NCBI RefSeq assembly: GCF_019343195.1
Contig: NZ_RPHB01000003.1
Span: 310,001 to 374,000, forward strand
Source of the DNA: Arthrospiribacter ruber
GTDB lineage: Bacteria > Bacteroidota > Bacteroidia > Cytophagales > Cyclobacteriaceae
DNA length: 64,000 nt
Direction: 5' to 3'
Below are positions 19,050-28,571 of the stretch, piece by piece. Every line of letters begins with the position of its first letter. Positions within the stretch are counted from its first letter, which is position 1. The notes beneath the pieces were generated by a model. That model searched no databases and had not been told where the DNA came from. It saw nothing but the letters and a program-made list of their open reading frames with translations. The position numbers and the translations under genes were made by a program.

Positions 19050-20591
19050 ATGAAAATGAAATTTACTAATAATATATATATCATCATTTTACTTTGGTTT
19101 ACTTCCGCTTGTTTGGAAGAAACACCGAGGTTTTTAGAATTCGAAAATTACGAATTTGAGGAATTAGATGTAAATGGTGGTAACTGGAAAACCATATTGG
19201 TCAGTAATGTAGACCAAATTGAGGTGCCTGCACCAAAGCCTGTCACAAGCAGCGAATATGTGCAAGAGCTTGAAGCTATGAGGCAAAAAATGAACAGTCA
19301 GACAGCTGCTGAAAGAGATGCAGTTAGGTATTGGACCAACAACCCAATTCTTCGATGGAATGAAATTGCACTGGAAATGGCTGCAAAATACAACCTGATT
19401 CCAGGTCCAAATCCTGATGGTACTTATACCCTTCCCAATCCGGCTAATCCGGATGGTCCGCCTGCTTTCCCTTTTGCCCACCCTCCTTACACCAGTAGGA
19501 TGCTTGCATACCTAAGTGTAGCCCAATATGATGCCTTGGTAATTGCTTGGAAGCATAAGTTTCAGCACAATAGGACATCGCCTTATTGGGTGGATAGCAG
19601 TATAAATCCTGCATACCCCAAAAGCCAATTGCCCTCTTACCCATCCGACGGTGCTGCTGTAGCGATGGTATCCAAAGAAGTTTTAAAAATGATGTTTCCA
19701 TTGGAACATACTTTTATAGATCAAAAATATGAGGAACATATATCCAGTTTAGAGAATGCGGGAATAAATGTGAAAAGTGATATTGATGCAGGGATTTTGA
19801 TCGGGAATGAAATTATGAGTTTCGCCAGACAAAGAGCCTCTAAAGATGGAATGGCAAATGCCCAGACGCCTAAGCCTGTGTCAGATTCAATTGCCAATGC
19901 GGCTTATGAAAGATTTGGATGGAAATGGCAAAATATGGAAACCCCTCAAAGGCCGGTTGGTCTTACGCCTCTTTTCGGAAAAGTAAGGATGTGGCATGTA
20001 CCTAATGTTGAAGAAGTAAGGTCAGATCCTCCGCCTGCCCCTGGTTCTGCCCAGTTTGAAGAAGATGTCAAAGAGCTTAAAAAATATGCTGCCCACATGA
20101 CCTTGGATCAAAGAAGGATTGCCAATTGGTGGGAAGATGGCTTAGGTTCCTATACTCCTCCCGGGCATTGGAATAAATTTGCCAAACTTTCCATAGTCAA
20201 AAATAAACTGAATCCATTAAGGACAGCCAAGGTATTTGCCTACATGAATTCGGCTATCATGGACGCAGGTGTGGCATGTTGGGATACCAAATATTACTAT
20301 CACTATCCCCGTCCAGTGGAGACTATAAAGGGATTCAGGACGATTCTGGGGACTCCTAATTTTCCGGCATACACTTCGGGTCACAGTACCTTCTCTGCCG
20401 CTGGTGCTACTGTCCTTTCTTATTTCTTTCCAGATGATGAAGCAGCATTTCAAAATTGGGCGGAAGAAGCTGCTGTATCAAGAATCTATGGGGGAATCCA
20501 CTATAGGTTTGATGCTACTGAAGGTACAGTACAGGGGAGAAAAGTAGGGCAGTATGCCGTCAATATGGCCAAATCTGACGGAGCATTTTAA
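19050..20591 (+). CDS. Lipoprotein of the PAP2 / vanadium-dependent haloperoxidase superfamily
   Basis: A signal peptide with lipobox TSAC (cysteine at residue 21 or so) marks a lipoprotein of 513 residues. The complete PAP2 signature is present: KYYYHYPRP (K-x6-RP, K414 to P422), TSGH (H445) and SRIYGGIHYRFD (SR-x5-H-x3-D, R478, H484, D488). These residues bind vanadate in haloperoxidases and phosphate in PAP2 phosphatases. The length and the large helical N-terminal half fit the vanadium haloperoxidase-like branch. Whether it oxidises halides or hydrolyses a phosphate ester cannot be told from sequence. It abuts the DUF3179 gene with no spacer. Confidence 0.88.
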   Translation: MKMKFTNNIYIIILLWFTSACLEETPRFLEFENYEFEELDVNGGNWKTILVSNVDQIEVPAPKPVTSSEYVQELEAMRQKMNSQTAAERDAVRYWTNNPILRWNEIALEMAAKYNLIPGPNPDGTYTLPNPANPDGPPAFPFAHPPYTSRMLAYLSVAQYDALVIAWKHKFQHNRTSPYWVDSSINPAYPKSQLPSYPSDGAAVAMVSKEVLKMMFPLEHTFIDQKYEEHISSLENAGINVKSDIDAGILIGNEIMSFARQRASKDGMANAQTPKPVSDSIANAAYERFGWKWQNMETPQRPVGLTPLFGKVRMWHVPNVEEVRSDPPPAPGSAQFEEDVKELKKYAAHMTLDQRRIANWWEDGLGSYTPPGHWNKFAKLSIVKNKLNPLRTAKVFAYMNSAIMDAGVACWDTKYYYHYPRPVETIKGFRTILGTPNFPAYTSGHSTFSAAGATVLSYFFPDDEAAFQNWAEEAAVSRIYGGIHYRFDATEGTVQGRKVGQYAVNMAKSDGAF

Positions 20592-21740
20592 ATGAAAGCC
20601 TATTTCTTTACAGGTTTTATTGGTCTTTCCTTGCTTGAGGTAGCGAGAGTGTATTTTATAATGCCAATGCCAGGGAGTCAACAATGGGACTCCTTGGAAT
20701 TGGCCTATTTCCTACAATCTTACCGTTGGATTGGAAGATTCCTTTTTGGAGCTATGGTTATTTTAGGGGCCAAATCGGCATTTTCTTCTGCAATATGGAT
20801 CGCCATTCCCATAAGTTTAGTAGCTATTGCAGTCATTTTTACTTTCAATTTCAAAATGACTGCAGAGAAAATGTTTCAGGAACCGAAAAACCTTACTTTC
20901 TCCGGTTTTGACCAAAAATCATTATCCGATAGCAGTTTGGTGCTGGTAACAGCACACAATGGAGGAGCAAAAGCTTACCCTATCCGGTATATTGCCTACC
21001 ATCATCAGGTGCGGGACAAAATTGCTGGCAAAGACATTTTGGTCACCTATTGTAGTGTTTGTAGATCCGGTCGGATTTTCGAGCCTTTGATCAAAGGGAA
21101 AACTGAGAATTTCAGGTTGATAGGCATGGACCATTTCAATGCCATGTTTGAAGATGAAAGTACCAAATCCTGGTGGCAACAGGCCAATGGTGAAGCCATC
21201 ACCGGGCCCTTAAAAGGGTACCAGCTTCCAGAAGTGTCCTCGAGCCAAATGAGTTTGGGGAAATTCTTCAGCCTATACCCCTATGGGCAAGTGATGGACG
21301 CGGACCCCAACTTTCTTTCTAAATTTGACAGTTTGGGCAAATATGAGTTTGGGCTCAGTACTGGCAAACTTACAAAGAGGGACAGTCTTTCCTGGAAAGA
21401 TAAATCTTGGGTTGTTGGTATTAAGGTGTTGGGAAAGACAAAAGCCTATGATTGGAATGATCTCAAAGCGCAGAAATTAATTCTGGACCAGATAGGGGAA
21501 AAACCAATTGCGCTTGTGCTTTCGGAAGACCAAAACAGTTTCAGGGCCTTCTTGAGACCTTCCTCCCAAGAAGAAATCAGTCTTGCTCCAGGAGATAAAA
21601 TCATTTTTGGTCAGGACACACTGAACTTCAATGGGGAAAATACCAGAACTGGTACATTGGAATTAGTCCCCATCACAGCTTACCAGGAATTCTGGCATAG
21701 TTGGAGAACATTCAATCCAGCCACAGAAGTTTATCATTGA
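20592..21740 (+). CDS. DUF3179 domain membrane protein
   Basis: The N-terminus has about three hydrophobic segments (residues about 3-25, 45-63, 66-88). A DUF3179 domain follows from about residue 115 to the end. Family features visible are PIRYIAYHHQV, the cysteine motif TYCSVCRSGRIFEP, and AYDWNDLK near the C-terminus. The function of DUF3179 is not known; the paired cysteines suggest metal or redox chemistry. The gene starts on the base after the stop of the PAP2-type lipoprotein, so the two products are made together. Confidence 0.88.
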   Translation: MKAYFFTGFIGLSLLEVARVYFIMPMPGSQQWDSLELAYFLQSYRWIGRFLFGAMVILGAKSAFSSAIWIAIPISLVAIAVIFTFNFKMTAEKMFQEPKNLTFSGFDQKSLSDSSLVLVTAHNGGAKAYPIRYIAYHHQVRDKIAGKDILVTYCSVCRSGRIFEPLIKGKTENFRLIGMDHFNAMFEDESTKSWWQQANGEAITGPLKGYQLPEVSSSQMSLGKFFSLYPYGQVMDADPNFLSKFDSLGKYEFGLSTGKLTKRDSLSWKDKSWVVGIKVLGKTKAYDWNDLKAQKLILDQIGEKPIALVLSEDQNSFRAFLRPSSQEEISLAPGDKIIFGQDTLNFNGENTRTGTLELVPITAYQEFWHSWRTFNPATEVYH

Positions 21741-21767
21741 CAATTGGATAAAAAAATTTTAGAAAAA

Positions 21768-22883
21768 ATGAAAAAATCGTTTTACATAATTCTTGCAACG
21801 TTCATAGTACTTGCTATCATAGATCATAAAGGGTATGCCCAAGGCTGCGTCGCCATCCGGCAATTTTCTGGCGTTGGCAATGCCATCGGACAAGGTAACA
21901 TCCTTGAAAAGGGCGAATGGAACTTCAATGTCAATTACCGGTATTTCCGTTCTTTCAGACACTTCAGTGGTACCACCGAGCATCCTCAAAGGGTAGAAGA
22001 CAACACTGAAGTGATTAATTGGACACATTTGATGGATATCAATATCAGTTATGCCATTACTGAAAGGGCTTTTGCTGTTGTGTCTATCCCTTTGGCTTAC
22101 AATGAGCGCAGCTCTCTTTATGAGCACGGGCGCACTGAAAGGCACATGACATATTCCGGTGGTTTGACAGACGTCATAGTGGGAGGTGGCTATTGGCTGC
22201 TTTCTGGTGAAAAAGCCAAATCAGGAAATATGGCATTGGGTGGCGGGATCAAAGTCCCAACCGGGGATTATGGTGCTACCAGCAGGTTTTACAATGTAGG
22301 TACCAATGGAGAATCGGAAATCAGGCCCGTAGATCAATCGATACAACTTGGTGATGGAGGATGGGGATTTATTATCAATGGGCAGGGAATCTGGAATCTT
22401 GGAAGTGCTACCTTTTTGTATTACGACGGGTTCTACATGTTTAACCCTAGAAATACTAATGGGATCCAGACCAACAGGAGAAGGGAAAATGAATCCATCA
22501 TGAGTGTTCCTGACCAATATGCCTTCAGAACTGGGATTTTCAAGCCAGTAGGCGGATTACATGGATTGGGATTTGGACTGGGAGGAAGAATAGAAGGAGT
22601 TCCTGTTAGAGATATTATAGGAAGAAGTGATGGTTTTAGAAGACCGGGATACATCCTATCCATTGAGCCTAGCGCCAGTTATATGATCGGAAATTTCACC
22701 GCAACTTTAAATCTGCCCATAGCGCTCTTGAGAAACAGGACGCAAAGCCTTACAGACATCGCCAATTCAACCCCAGAAAATAGAGTTCATGGAGATGCCG
22801 CATTTGCTGATTATCTCATCAACGTGGGTTTGGCATATAGATTGACCAAAAAATCCAATTCTATATTCAATGCTTTAGATTGA
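21768..22883 (+). CDS. Outer-membrane beta-barrel protein (last of the four-gene operon)
   Basis: The ATG at 21768 opens directly on a signal peptide (MKKSFYIILATFIVLAII, cleavage near GYAQG), giving 371 residues; a TTG at 21744 in frame is less likely. Repeated amphipathic strands, Gly-rich turns (GLTDVIVGGGYWLL, ALGGGIKVPTGDYG) and the closing strand INVGLAYRL point to a transport-type barrel. It is not a close repeat of the first barrel in the operon but has the same general architecture. A terminator follows immediately. Confidence 0.85.
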   Translation: MKKSFYIILATFIVLAIIDHKGYAQGCVAIRQFSGVGNAIGQGNILEKGEWNFNVNYRYFRSFRHFSGTTEHPQRVEDNTEVINWTHLMDINISYAITERAFAVVSIPLAYNERSSLYEHGRTERHMTYSGGLTDVIVGGGYWLLSGEKAKSGNMALGGGIKVPTGDYGATSRFYNVGTNGESEIRPVDQSIQLGDGGWGFIINGQGIWNLGSATFLYYDGFYMFNPRNTNGIQTNRRRENESIMSVPDQYAFRTGIFKPVGGLHGLGFGLGGRIEGVPVRDIIGRSDGFRRPGYILSIEPSASYMIGNFTATLNLPIALLRNRTQSLTDIANSTPENRVHGDAAFADYLINVGLAYRLTKKSNSIFNALD

Positions 22884-22889
22884 AGTACT

Positions 22890-22924
22890 AGTCCCCGGTT
22901 TTTAAAGACCGGGGACTATTTTTT
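22890..22924 (+). terminator. Terminator of the barrel/PAP2/DUF3179 operon
   Basis: 10-bp perfect GC-rich hairpin agtccccggt (22890-22899) and accggggact (22908-22917), followed by attttttg. Confidence 0.85.
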
Positions 22925-22945
22925 GTGTCTGTAAAGATTATGCGG

Positions 22946-24577
22946 TCAAACCCGTACAGGTTGCTCCATTTCTTTCCGCAGGCTTTTAGCAGCCAGTACT
23001 ATCAATGCAATGGATAGAATAAAAAGCAAACTGGCGATGATTGCTAAAACATAGACTTCTTTTTGAAGATTTTGCCAGGCAAACAGGCCCAGAGAACTCA
23101 AGGTAACTGCAAACATGAAAAACATAGGAATGGTCACAAAGGTGGCTTTGACCTTTTTTCTGATCATCCATACCGCTATTGTCAACAAAGCCAAAGCTGC
23201 AAGCAGCTGATTGGCTGATCCAAATATTGGCCAAAGGGTAGAAAATCCTCCTGATGCCAAAAGCAGGACTGACAATACCACCACCACCGATGTGGAGAGA
23301 AATCTATTTTGGGCAAGTTGCTTGGATACGGGATGGGAAAATCCTTCAAAATATTCCTGCATGGTAAATCGGGCCAGTCTTGTACAAGTATCCAAGGTGG
23401 TCAGCGCAAATGCCGAAACCGTCAGGGCCACAAAGCCTACTGCAAAATTTTCTGAAATACCTAAGGTAGCAATCATGTTGCCGATTCCACTTGCAAATAG
23501 TGGAACAGGGCCTTCTTCTCCCAATCTTCCCAAGTATTCAGATCTGCTCAAAACGATAACCGCACCTACTGAAATGATGGCCAGAAAGGACTCGATCAAC
23601 ATTCCCCCAAACCCTACTATTTTGGCATCACTCTCCTTATCCAGCTGCTTGGAAGTGGTACCTGAAGCAACCAGTGAATGAAAACCACTAATGGCGCCAC
23701 AGGCAATTGTTACAAAAAGTACAGGAAAAAGATACCCAAGGTTGTCAGCATTGACATAGATTTCATTTTCCATTTTGATTTCAGGATTGGCAATGACGAT
23801 CCCCAAAACCGCAAAAATAATAAGGCCATAAAGCAAAAAACTGTTGAGATAATCTCTTGGCTGCAAAAGCATGGATACCGGTGTCACAGAAGCGATAAAG
23901 GCATAAGCAAGAAGAATGTATATCCACAGTTGATAATCAAGTGCAAAAGGAATATTCATGCCCAAATACACAAAATAATACATCAATACTACGCCTATGA
24001 CGGTGATCAAAACAAAGGCAGTTTTGCTGTTGCCGAAAATTCTATTTATAAATCCAAATCCTACCGCAAGGAGGATGAACAGAATGGATGCAGAGGCCAC
24101 CCCGGCATTGCTTACAAAAGTTTTGGCAATGATGTCAGCGAATACCCCTATGATAAGTATTAATGTGGAAAAACTGAAAAGAATAAAGAGTTGCTTGCCT
24201 TTATTTCCAATGTTGTTCTGAATGATTACTCCTATAGATTTTCCTTGGTTTCTCAAAGAAGCTGCCATACTGCCCAAATCATGTACTGCTCCAAAAAAAA
24301 TGCCTCCCACCAATATCCAAATGACAGCAGGAATCCAGCCGAAAGTAACCGCTATGATGGGTCCGACAATTGGCCCAGCACCGGCAATCGAGGCAAAATG
24401 ATGTCCAAGAACCACTATGGGTTTACTTGGGACATAATCTATTCCATCCTTGTAGGTATGTGAAGGTGCCTGCCTTTTGTTGCTGAGCCCGAATTTTTTG
24501 TAGACATATTTGCCATAAGTAAAATATGCCGTGGTAAGTATCATGCCTGAGAGGATTAGCAGAAGAGTTAAACTCAT
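22946..24577 (-). CDS. cstA: CstA family peptide/pyruvate transporter
   Basis: Inner-membrane transporter of the carbon-starvation family, 543 residues with about 15 hydrophobic segments. Hallmarks are the N-terminal DGIDYVPSKPIVVLGHHFASIAGAGPIVGP split over two segments, HDLGSMAASLRNQGKSIG, and TTLDTCTRLARF. It is the short form (E. coli CstA is about 700 residues). It may carry peptides or pyruvate. Single gene, divergent from accD. Confidence 0.93.
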   Translation of the reverse strand: MSLTLLLILSGMILTTAYFTYGKYVYKKFGLSNKRQAPSHTYKDGIDYVPSKPIVVLGHHFASIAGAGPIVGPIIAVTFGWIPAVIWILVGGIFFGAVHDLGSMAASLRNQGKSIGVIIQNNIGNKGKQLFILFSFSTLILIIGVFADIIAKTFVSNAGVASASILFILLAVGFGFINRIFGNSKTAFVLITVIGVVLMYYFVYLGMNIPFALDYQLWIYILLAYAFIASVTPVSMLLQPRDYLNSFLLYGLIIFAVLGIVIANPEIKMENEIYVNADNLGYLFPVLFVTIACGAISGFHSLVASGTTSKQLDKESDAKIVGFGGMLIESFLAIISVGAVIVLSRSEYLGRLGEEGPVPLFASGIGNMIATLGISENFAVGFVALTVSAFALTTLDTCTRLARFTMQEYFEGFSHPVSKQLAQNRFLSTSVVVVLSVLLLASGGFSTLWPIFGSANQLLAALALLTIAVWMIRKKVKATFVTIPMFFMFAVTLSSLGLFAWQNLQKEVYVLAIIASLLFILSIALIVLAAKSLRKEMEQPVRV

Positions 24578-24773
24578 GAGAAAATTTGGTTTTACGTCTT
24601 CAAGTTGGCTGAAATCAGTAAAAAAACAAATCTTTTTTATTCAGATGATTTGGTGCCAAGGTATTTTTACAGTTTTCCGGAAACAGCTATAATGAATCAT
24701 CGGACGTTCAGCATTTGATCTTATCCAATCATGTAAGTTCTGGGATCAGATTTTATTTAACCATAAATACCTA

Positions 24774-24781
24774 TAAATTTG
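24774..24781 (+). promoter_or_regulatory. Candidate -7 box for accD
   Basis: TAAATTTG matches TAnnTTTG, 40 nt upstream of the accD ATG. No good TTTG is seen at the -33 distance. Confidence 0.45.
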
Positions 24782-24821
24782 TAGTCCCTGTAACAATAGT
24801 TGCCGGATTAAACACATTTAT

Positions 24822-25664
24822 ATGGCTTGGTTTAAAAGAACAGATAAAGGCATCAAAACTTCCACAGAGGACAAAAAGGATGCTCCTGATGGGCTTTGGT
24901 TTAAAACCCCCAAAGGCAATATTATCCATACCAGAGAATTGAAAAACAATTCCTATGTATGCCCAGATGACGATTATCATGTAAAAATCGGATCTAAAGA
25001 ATACTTTGAAATACTTTTTGATGGGAATAATTTCAAAGAACTGGATACCAACATGAGGTCAGGGGATCCGCTTAAATTTGTAGATAGCAAACCGTACAAT
25101 GCAAGGATTGAAGCTACAATCAGCAAAACGGAACTGAATGATGCCGTAAGGTCTGCAGTAGGTAAAATGAATGGCTTTGATATAGTGATTTCCTGTATGG
25201 ATTTTAATTTTATTGGAGGCTCTATGGGGTCGGTAGTTGGAGAGAAAATAGCTAGAGCTATTGACCATTCCCTCAAAAACAAGATACCATTTTTGATGAT
25301 ATCCAAGTCTGGAGGTGCCAGGATGATGGAAGCAGGCTTCAGCTTGATGCAGATGGCCAAAACTTCAGCCAAACTTGCCTTATTGGATAAAGCTGGTATT
25401 CCTTATATTTCACTTTTGACTGATCCTACCACGGGTGGTGTTACTGCATCTTATGCTATGCTGGGTGATTTTAATATTGCCGAGCCCGGCGCTTTGATCG
25501 GGTTTGCCGGGCCTAGAGTGATCAGAGAAACTATAGGAAAAGACCTCCCCAAAGGTTTTCAGAGTGCAGAGTTTGTACTTGAACACGGATTTCTTGATTT
25601 TATCATCGACAGAAGGCAGTTGAAAAATAGGTTGACAACCTTATTGAAATTGCTTAACAATTAA
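24822..25664 (+). CDS. accD: Acetyl-CoA carboxylase carboxyltransferase subunit beta
   Basis: Carboxyltransferase subunit that, with AccA, transfers carboxyl from biotin to acetyl-CoA to give malonyl-CoA. The crotonase-fold core is clear: [34 protein letters not shown] and [16 protein letters not shown]. The N-terminal zinc ribbon is degenerate: the four cysteine positions of the family read T, G, C and D here (WFKTPKGN then VCPDDDYH), so only one of four is kept. I recall the same loss in other Bacteroidota AccD proteins. accA is not in the window. Confidence 0.96.
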   Translation: MAWFKRTDKGIKTSTEDKKDAPDGLWFKTPKGNIIHTRELKNNSYVCPDDDYHVKIGSKEYFEILFDGNNFKELDTNMRSGDPLKFVDSKPYNARIEATISKTELNDAVRSAVGKMNGFDIVISCMDFNFIGGSMGSVVGEKIARAIDHSLKNKIPFLMISKSGGARMMEAGFSLMQMAKTSAKLALLDKAGIPYISLLTDPTTGGVTASYAMLGDFNIAEPGALIGFAGPRVIRETIGKDLPKGFQSAEFVLEHGFLDFIIDRRQLKNRLTTLLKLLNN

Positions 25665-25742
25665 GCGAACATATCGTTATCATTTTGTGATCCAATTAGG
25701 GAAAATAAACGTGCTTTATTCCCGGATTAAACTATTTATAAA

Positions 25743-25750
25743 TATATTTG
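25743..25750 (+). promoter_or_regulatory. Candidate -7 box for nqrF
   Basis: TATATTTG matches TAnnTTTG, 51 nt before the nqrF ATG. It supports nqrF being transcribed on its own rather than from the accD promoter. Confidence 0.45.
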
Positions 25751-25801
25751 TGAGCCTAAATAGGGCTTGAATACTGAAAATTAAAGTAAAACAAACATTA
25801 A

Positions 25802-27100
25802 ATGGGTTCAGTAATTATCACATCGATAGTAGCATTTACAGTAATTCTGTTGCTGCTTGTTTTTATTCTGTTGTTTGCCCAGTCCAAATTAGTTGCATCT
25901 GGAGATGTTCAGATTGTCATCAACAATGAAAAGACAATCACTACATCTGCGGGTTCTACTTTGCTGAGTACTTTGGGTAACAACAAAATCTTTCTCCCAT
26001 CTGCCTGTGGTGGTGGAGGTACTTGCGCCATGTGCAAGTGTATCATCGAAGAAGGTGGCGGTGAAGTATTGCCTACAGAAGAGGGGCATTTGAGCCGTGC
26101 TGAAAAGCAATCCCAAGTTCGTCTTACCTGTCAGGTAAAGGTGAAGCAGGATATGAAAATCAGGATTCCGGATGAAATTTTCGGCATCAAAAAGTGGGAA
26201 TGCGAAGTAATTTCCAATTACAACGTGTCGACATTTATCAAAGAATTTAAAGTGAAGTTGCCTGAAGGAGAAACACTTGATTTTGAATCAGGTGGGTACA
26301 TTCAGATTGATGTACCTCCGATTACGGTCAACTTTAAAGATATGGACATCACTCCTCACCCAGAGTTGGGGCACCCGGATGATGTGTACAAGAGTGATTG
26401 GGATAAGTTTGGACTTTGGGATTTGGTCATGAAAAATGATGAAGAGATCTTCAGAGCATATTCTATGGCCAATCACCCAGCGGAAGGTAACATCATCATG
26501 CTTACCATACGTATCGCTACGCCACCATGGGATAGGGCCAATAACAAATGGATGGATGTAAATCCAGGTATTTGTTCTTCTTATGTATTTGGAAGAAAAC
26601 CAGGCGATAAGGTGACAATTTCCGGTCCTTATGGAGAGTTCCATATCAATCCTACCCAAAGAGAAATGATTTACATTGGTGGTGGTGCTGGTATGGCTCC
26701 TTTAAGATCTCATATTTTCCACCTTTTCCATACTGAAAAGACCGATAGAAAAGTATCTTATTGGTATGGTGGACGTTCAAAGAAAGAGTTGTTCTACGTG
26801 CCTCATTTCAGAGACATAGAAAAGGATTTTCCTAACTTCAAATTTTACATTGGACTTTCAGAGCCTCTTCCAGAAGATAATTGGAAAATCAAGAGTTCGC
26901 TGGATGATGAAGAAGGAGATGGTTACATTGGATTTATCCACCAGGTTCTTTATGACAACTATCTGAAGGACCATCCTGAACCAGATGAAATAGAATATTA
27001 CCTATGTGGTCCTCCTTTGATGAATGCTGCAGTTCTCAAATTGTTGGACGATATGGGAATTCCTGAAGAAAACATCAGATTTGATGATTTCGGAGGATAA
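25802..27100 (+). CDS. nqrF: Na+-translocating NADH:quinone reductase subunit F
   Basis: Electron-entry subunit of Na+-NQR, which oxidises NADH and passes electrons through FAD and a 2Fe-2S cluster. One N-terminal membrane helix (residues about 5-28). Cluster ligands C69, C75, C78 and C110 match the spacing of the Vibrio enzyme. The FAD-binding RAYSMANHP, the NADH-binding [11 protein letters not shown] and the terminal FDDFGG are present in 432 residues. nqrA-E are not adjacent: accD lies upstream and an unrelated operon downstream, with a terminator directly after nqrF. Confidence 0.96.
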   Translation: MGSVIITSIVAFTVILLLLVFILLFAQSKLVASGDVQIVINNEKTITTSAGSTLLSTLGNNKIFLPSACGGGGTCAMCKCIIEEGGGEVLPTEEGHLSRAEKQSQVRLTCQVKVKQDMKIRIPDEIFGIKKWECEVISNYNVSTFIKEFKVKLPEGETLDFESGGYIQIDVPPITVNFKDMDITPHPELGHPDDVYKSDWDKFGLWDLVMKNDEEIFRAYSMANHPAEGNIIMLTIRIATPPWDRANNKWMDVNPGICSSYVFGRKPGDKVTISGPYGEFHINPTQREMIYIGGGAGMAPLRSHIFHLFHTEKTDRKVSYWYGGRSKKELFYVPHFRDIEKDFPNFKFYIGLSEPLPEDNWKIKSSLDDEEGDGYIGFIHQVLYDNYLKDHPEPDEIEYYLCGPPLMNAAVLKLLDDMGIPEENIRFDDFGG

Positions 27101-27110
27101 TAAAAAATCA

Positions 27111-27135
27111 AGTCCCGCCCAGGCGGGACTTTTTT
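27111..27135 (+). terminator. nqrF terminator
   Basis: 9-bp perfect hairpin agtcccgcc (27111-27119) and ggcgggact (27122-27130) followed by tttttatttt. Confidence 0.9.
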
Positions 27136-27187
27136 ATTTTAGCTCTCATTTTTTTCTTTATTTTTGAAATAAGCATTTACAGATACT

Positions 27188-28339
27188 ATGAACCTAAAAT
27201 CCTATTTTGATCCTATTCAGGAATATATCATTGAGCAAGAATACCCACACAATTCTTTTTTTAATTACATCCATTACTATGGCAATGTATTCCCGGAGAT
27301 AAAAGGGGCCCAGATAGCATTGGTGGGCCTGAAGGATGCCCGAGGATTTAAAAAAAATGATACTGTGGAAAGGGCAAGTTCAGAGATCCGTGAAAAACTT
27401 TTCCATCTCAAAAAAGGAGATGCACTCTACAAAATAGTAGATCTGGGTGATCTGAAAGTAGGTGAAACCAGAAATGAGACCATCCTGTATATGAAAGCAG
27501 TAGGTGAATACTTAATGGGAAAGCAAATCCTTCCCATTTTTTTCGGTGGTACTCATGACCTAGATTTTGGACAGTACCTCTCTTTTGAAGGCCTGAAAAA
27601 ATTGGTATCTATGGTGACGGTGGATTGTAAAATTGACATGGAAGAAGAAGGTCAGCCTATGGAGACCCATTCTCAGGATATTATTTTACACCAGCCTAAC
27701 TTCCTTTTCAATTATGGTCACATTGGCTATCAGAGTTTTTTGAATGACAAAGACTTGGTCAATGTGATGGAAAAGCTCTATTTCGATCATGTCCGCTTAG
27801 GTAACCTCAAAAACAATCTCAAGGATGCGGAGCCCATTATCAGAAATGCAGATCTGCTTAGCTTTGATGTAAGTGCCATCCAGTCCTCTGATGCTCCCGG
27901 GGCGGTAGATGCACAGCCATTTGGGCTTACCGGAGAGGATGCCTGTCAGATTTGTAGGTTTGCAGGGATGAATGAAAAACTGTCCTCAATGGGTATTTAT
28001 GGTTATCAGCCCTATTACGATGATAACAGAAATAAAACAGCTTCTGTGATAGCGACCATGATCTGGTACTTTATTGAGGGATTCTATAACCGTAAGGATA
28101 GCCTGTCATTTAAGGGAAGCGATTATGTGAAATATACCGTATCTTTGGATGCAAAGCCCTCAATCATCATTTTTTATAAAAGCAAAAGGAGTGAAAAATG
28201 GTGGATGGAAGTGCCGCAGTCCGAACAGGATAAATATGATCGTTCCACGATCATTCCGTGCAGCTACCGTGACTATCAAATGGCCCAATCCGGAGAAATA
28301 CCGGAAAGGTGGGTCAATGCCCAATTGAAGTTACTTTAA
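27188..28339 (+). CDS. Arginase/formimidoylglutamase-like protein with degenerate metal site
   Basis: 383-residue member of the arginase (ureohydrolase) fold. The three metal-ligand segments are recognisable but altered: GGTHD (H123 kept), DCKID (D146 and D150 kept, the usual His replaced by K148) and SFDVSA (D227 kept, the second Asp replaced by S229). A functional two-manganese site is therefore doubtful. Bacteroidota proteins of this kind are often labelled formimidoylglutamase. It begins a four-gene operon with the cytochrome b5-like, kinase and murQ genes, with no gap before the next ORF. No histidine-degradation genes are nearby. Confidence 0.8.
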   Translation: MNLKSYFDPIQEYIIEQEYPHNSFFNYIHYYGNVFPEIKGAQIALVGLKDARGFKKNDTVERASSEIREKLFHLKKGDALYKIVDLGDLKVGETRNETILYMKAVGEYLMGKQILPIFFGGTHDLDFGQYLSFEGLKKLVSMVTVDCKIDMEEEGQPMETHSQDIILHQPNFLFNYGHIGYQSFLNDKDLVNVMEKLYFDHVRLGNLKNNLKDAEPIIRNADLLSFDVSAIQSSDAPGAVDAQPFGLTGEDACQICRFAGMNEKLSSMGIYGYQPYYDDNRNKTASVIATMIWYFIEGFYNRKDSLSFKGSDYVKYTVSLDAKPSIIIFYKSKRSEKWWMEVPQSEQDKYDRSTIIPCSYRDYQMAQSGEIPERWVNAQLKLL

Positions 28340-28570
28340 ATGAAAGCGTTTACGAGACAACAATTGGCGTTGAGAAATGGACAGGATAAACCTGAAGTTT
28401 GGATAGCATACCAAGGAATAATTTATGATGTGTCAGCGTCCAGATTGTGGAAAACAGGCAAACATTATGAGCATTGGGCAGGTCAGGATCTTACACATGA
28501 GCTCCCTGATGCACCCCATACCGAATCGGTATTTGAAAAATTTCAACCTATTGGCATTTTAACAGATTGA
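28340..28570 (+). CDS. Small cytochrome b5-like heme-binding protein
   Basis: 76-residue soluble domain of the cytochrome b5/steroid-binding type. The pattern VWIAYQGIIYDVSASRLWK is followed by GKHYEHWAGQDLT and DAPHTE. The two heme-ligand histidines would be one in KHYEHW and H60 or so in APH. No membrane anchor is seen. It begins on the base after the arginase-like stop and ends one base before the kinase start, so it is embedded in that operon. The ligand may be heme or another small molecule. Confidence 0.82.
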   Translation: MKAFTRQQLALRNGQDKPEVWIAYQGIIYDVSASRLWKTGKHYEHWAGQDLTHELPDAPHTESVFEKFQPIGILTD

Positions 28571-28571
28571 T

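Noticed and set aside
23211-24463. Several plus-strand ORFs of 74-161 codons
   Set aside because: All antisense to cstA; hydrophobic coding produces open antisense frames.
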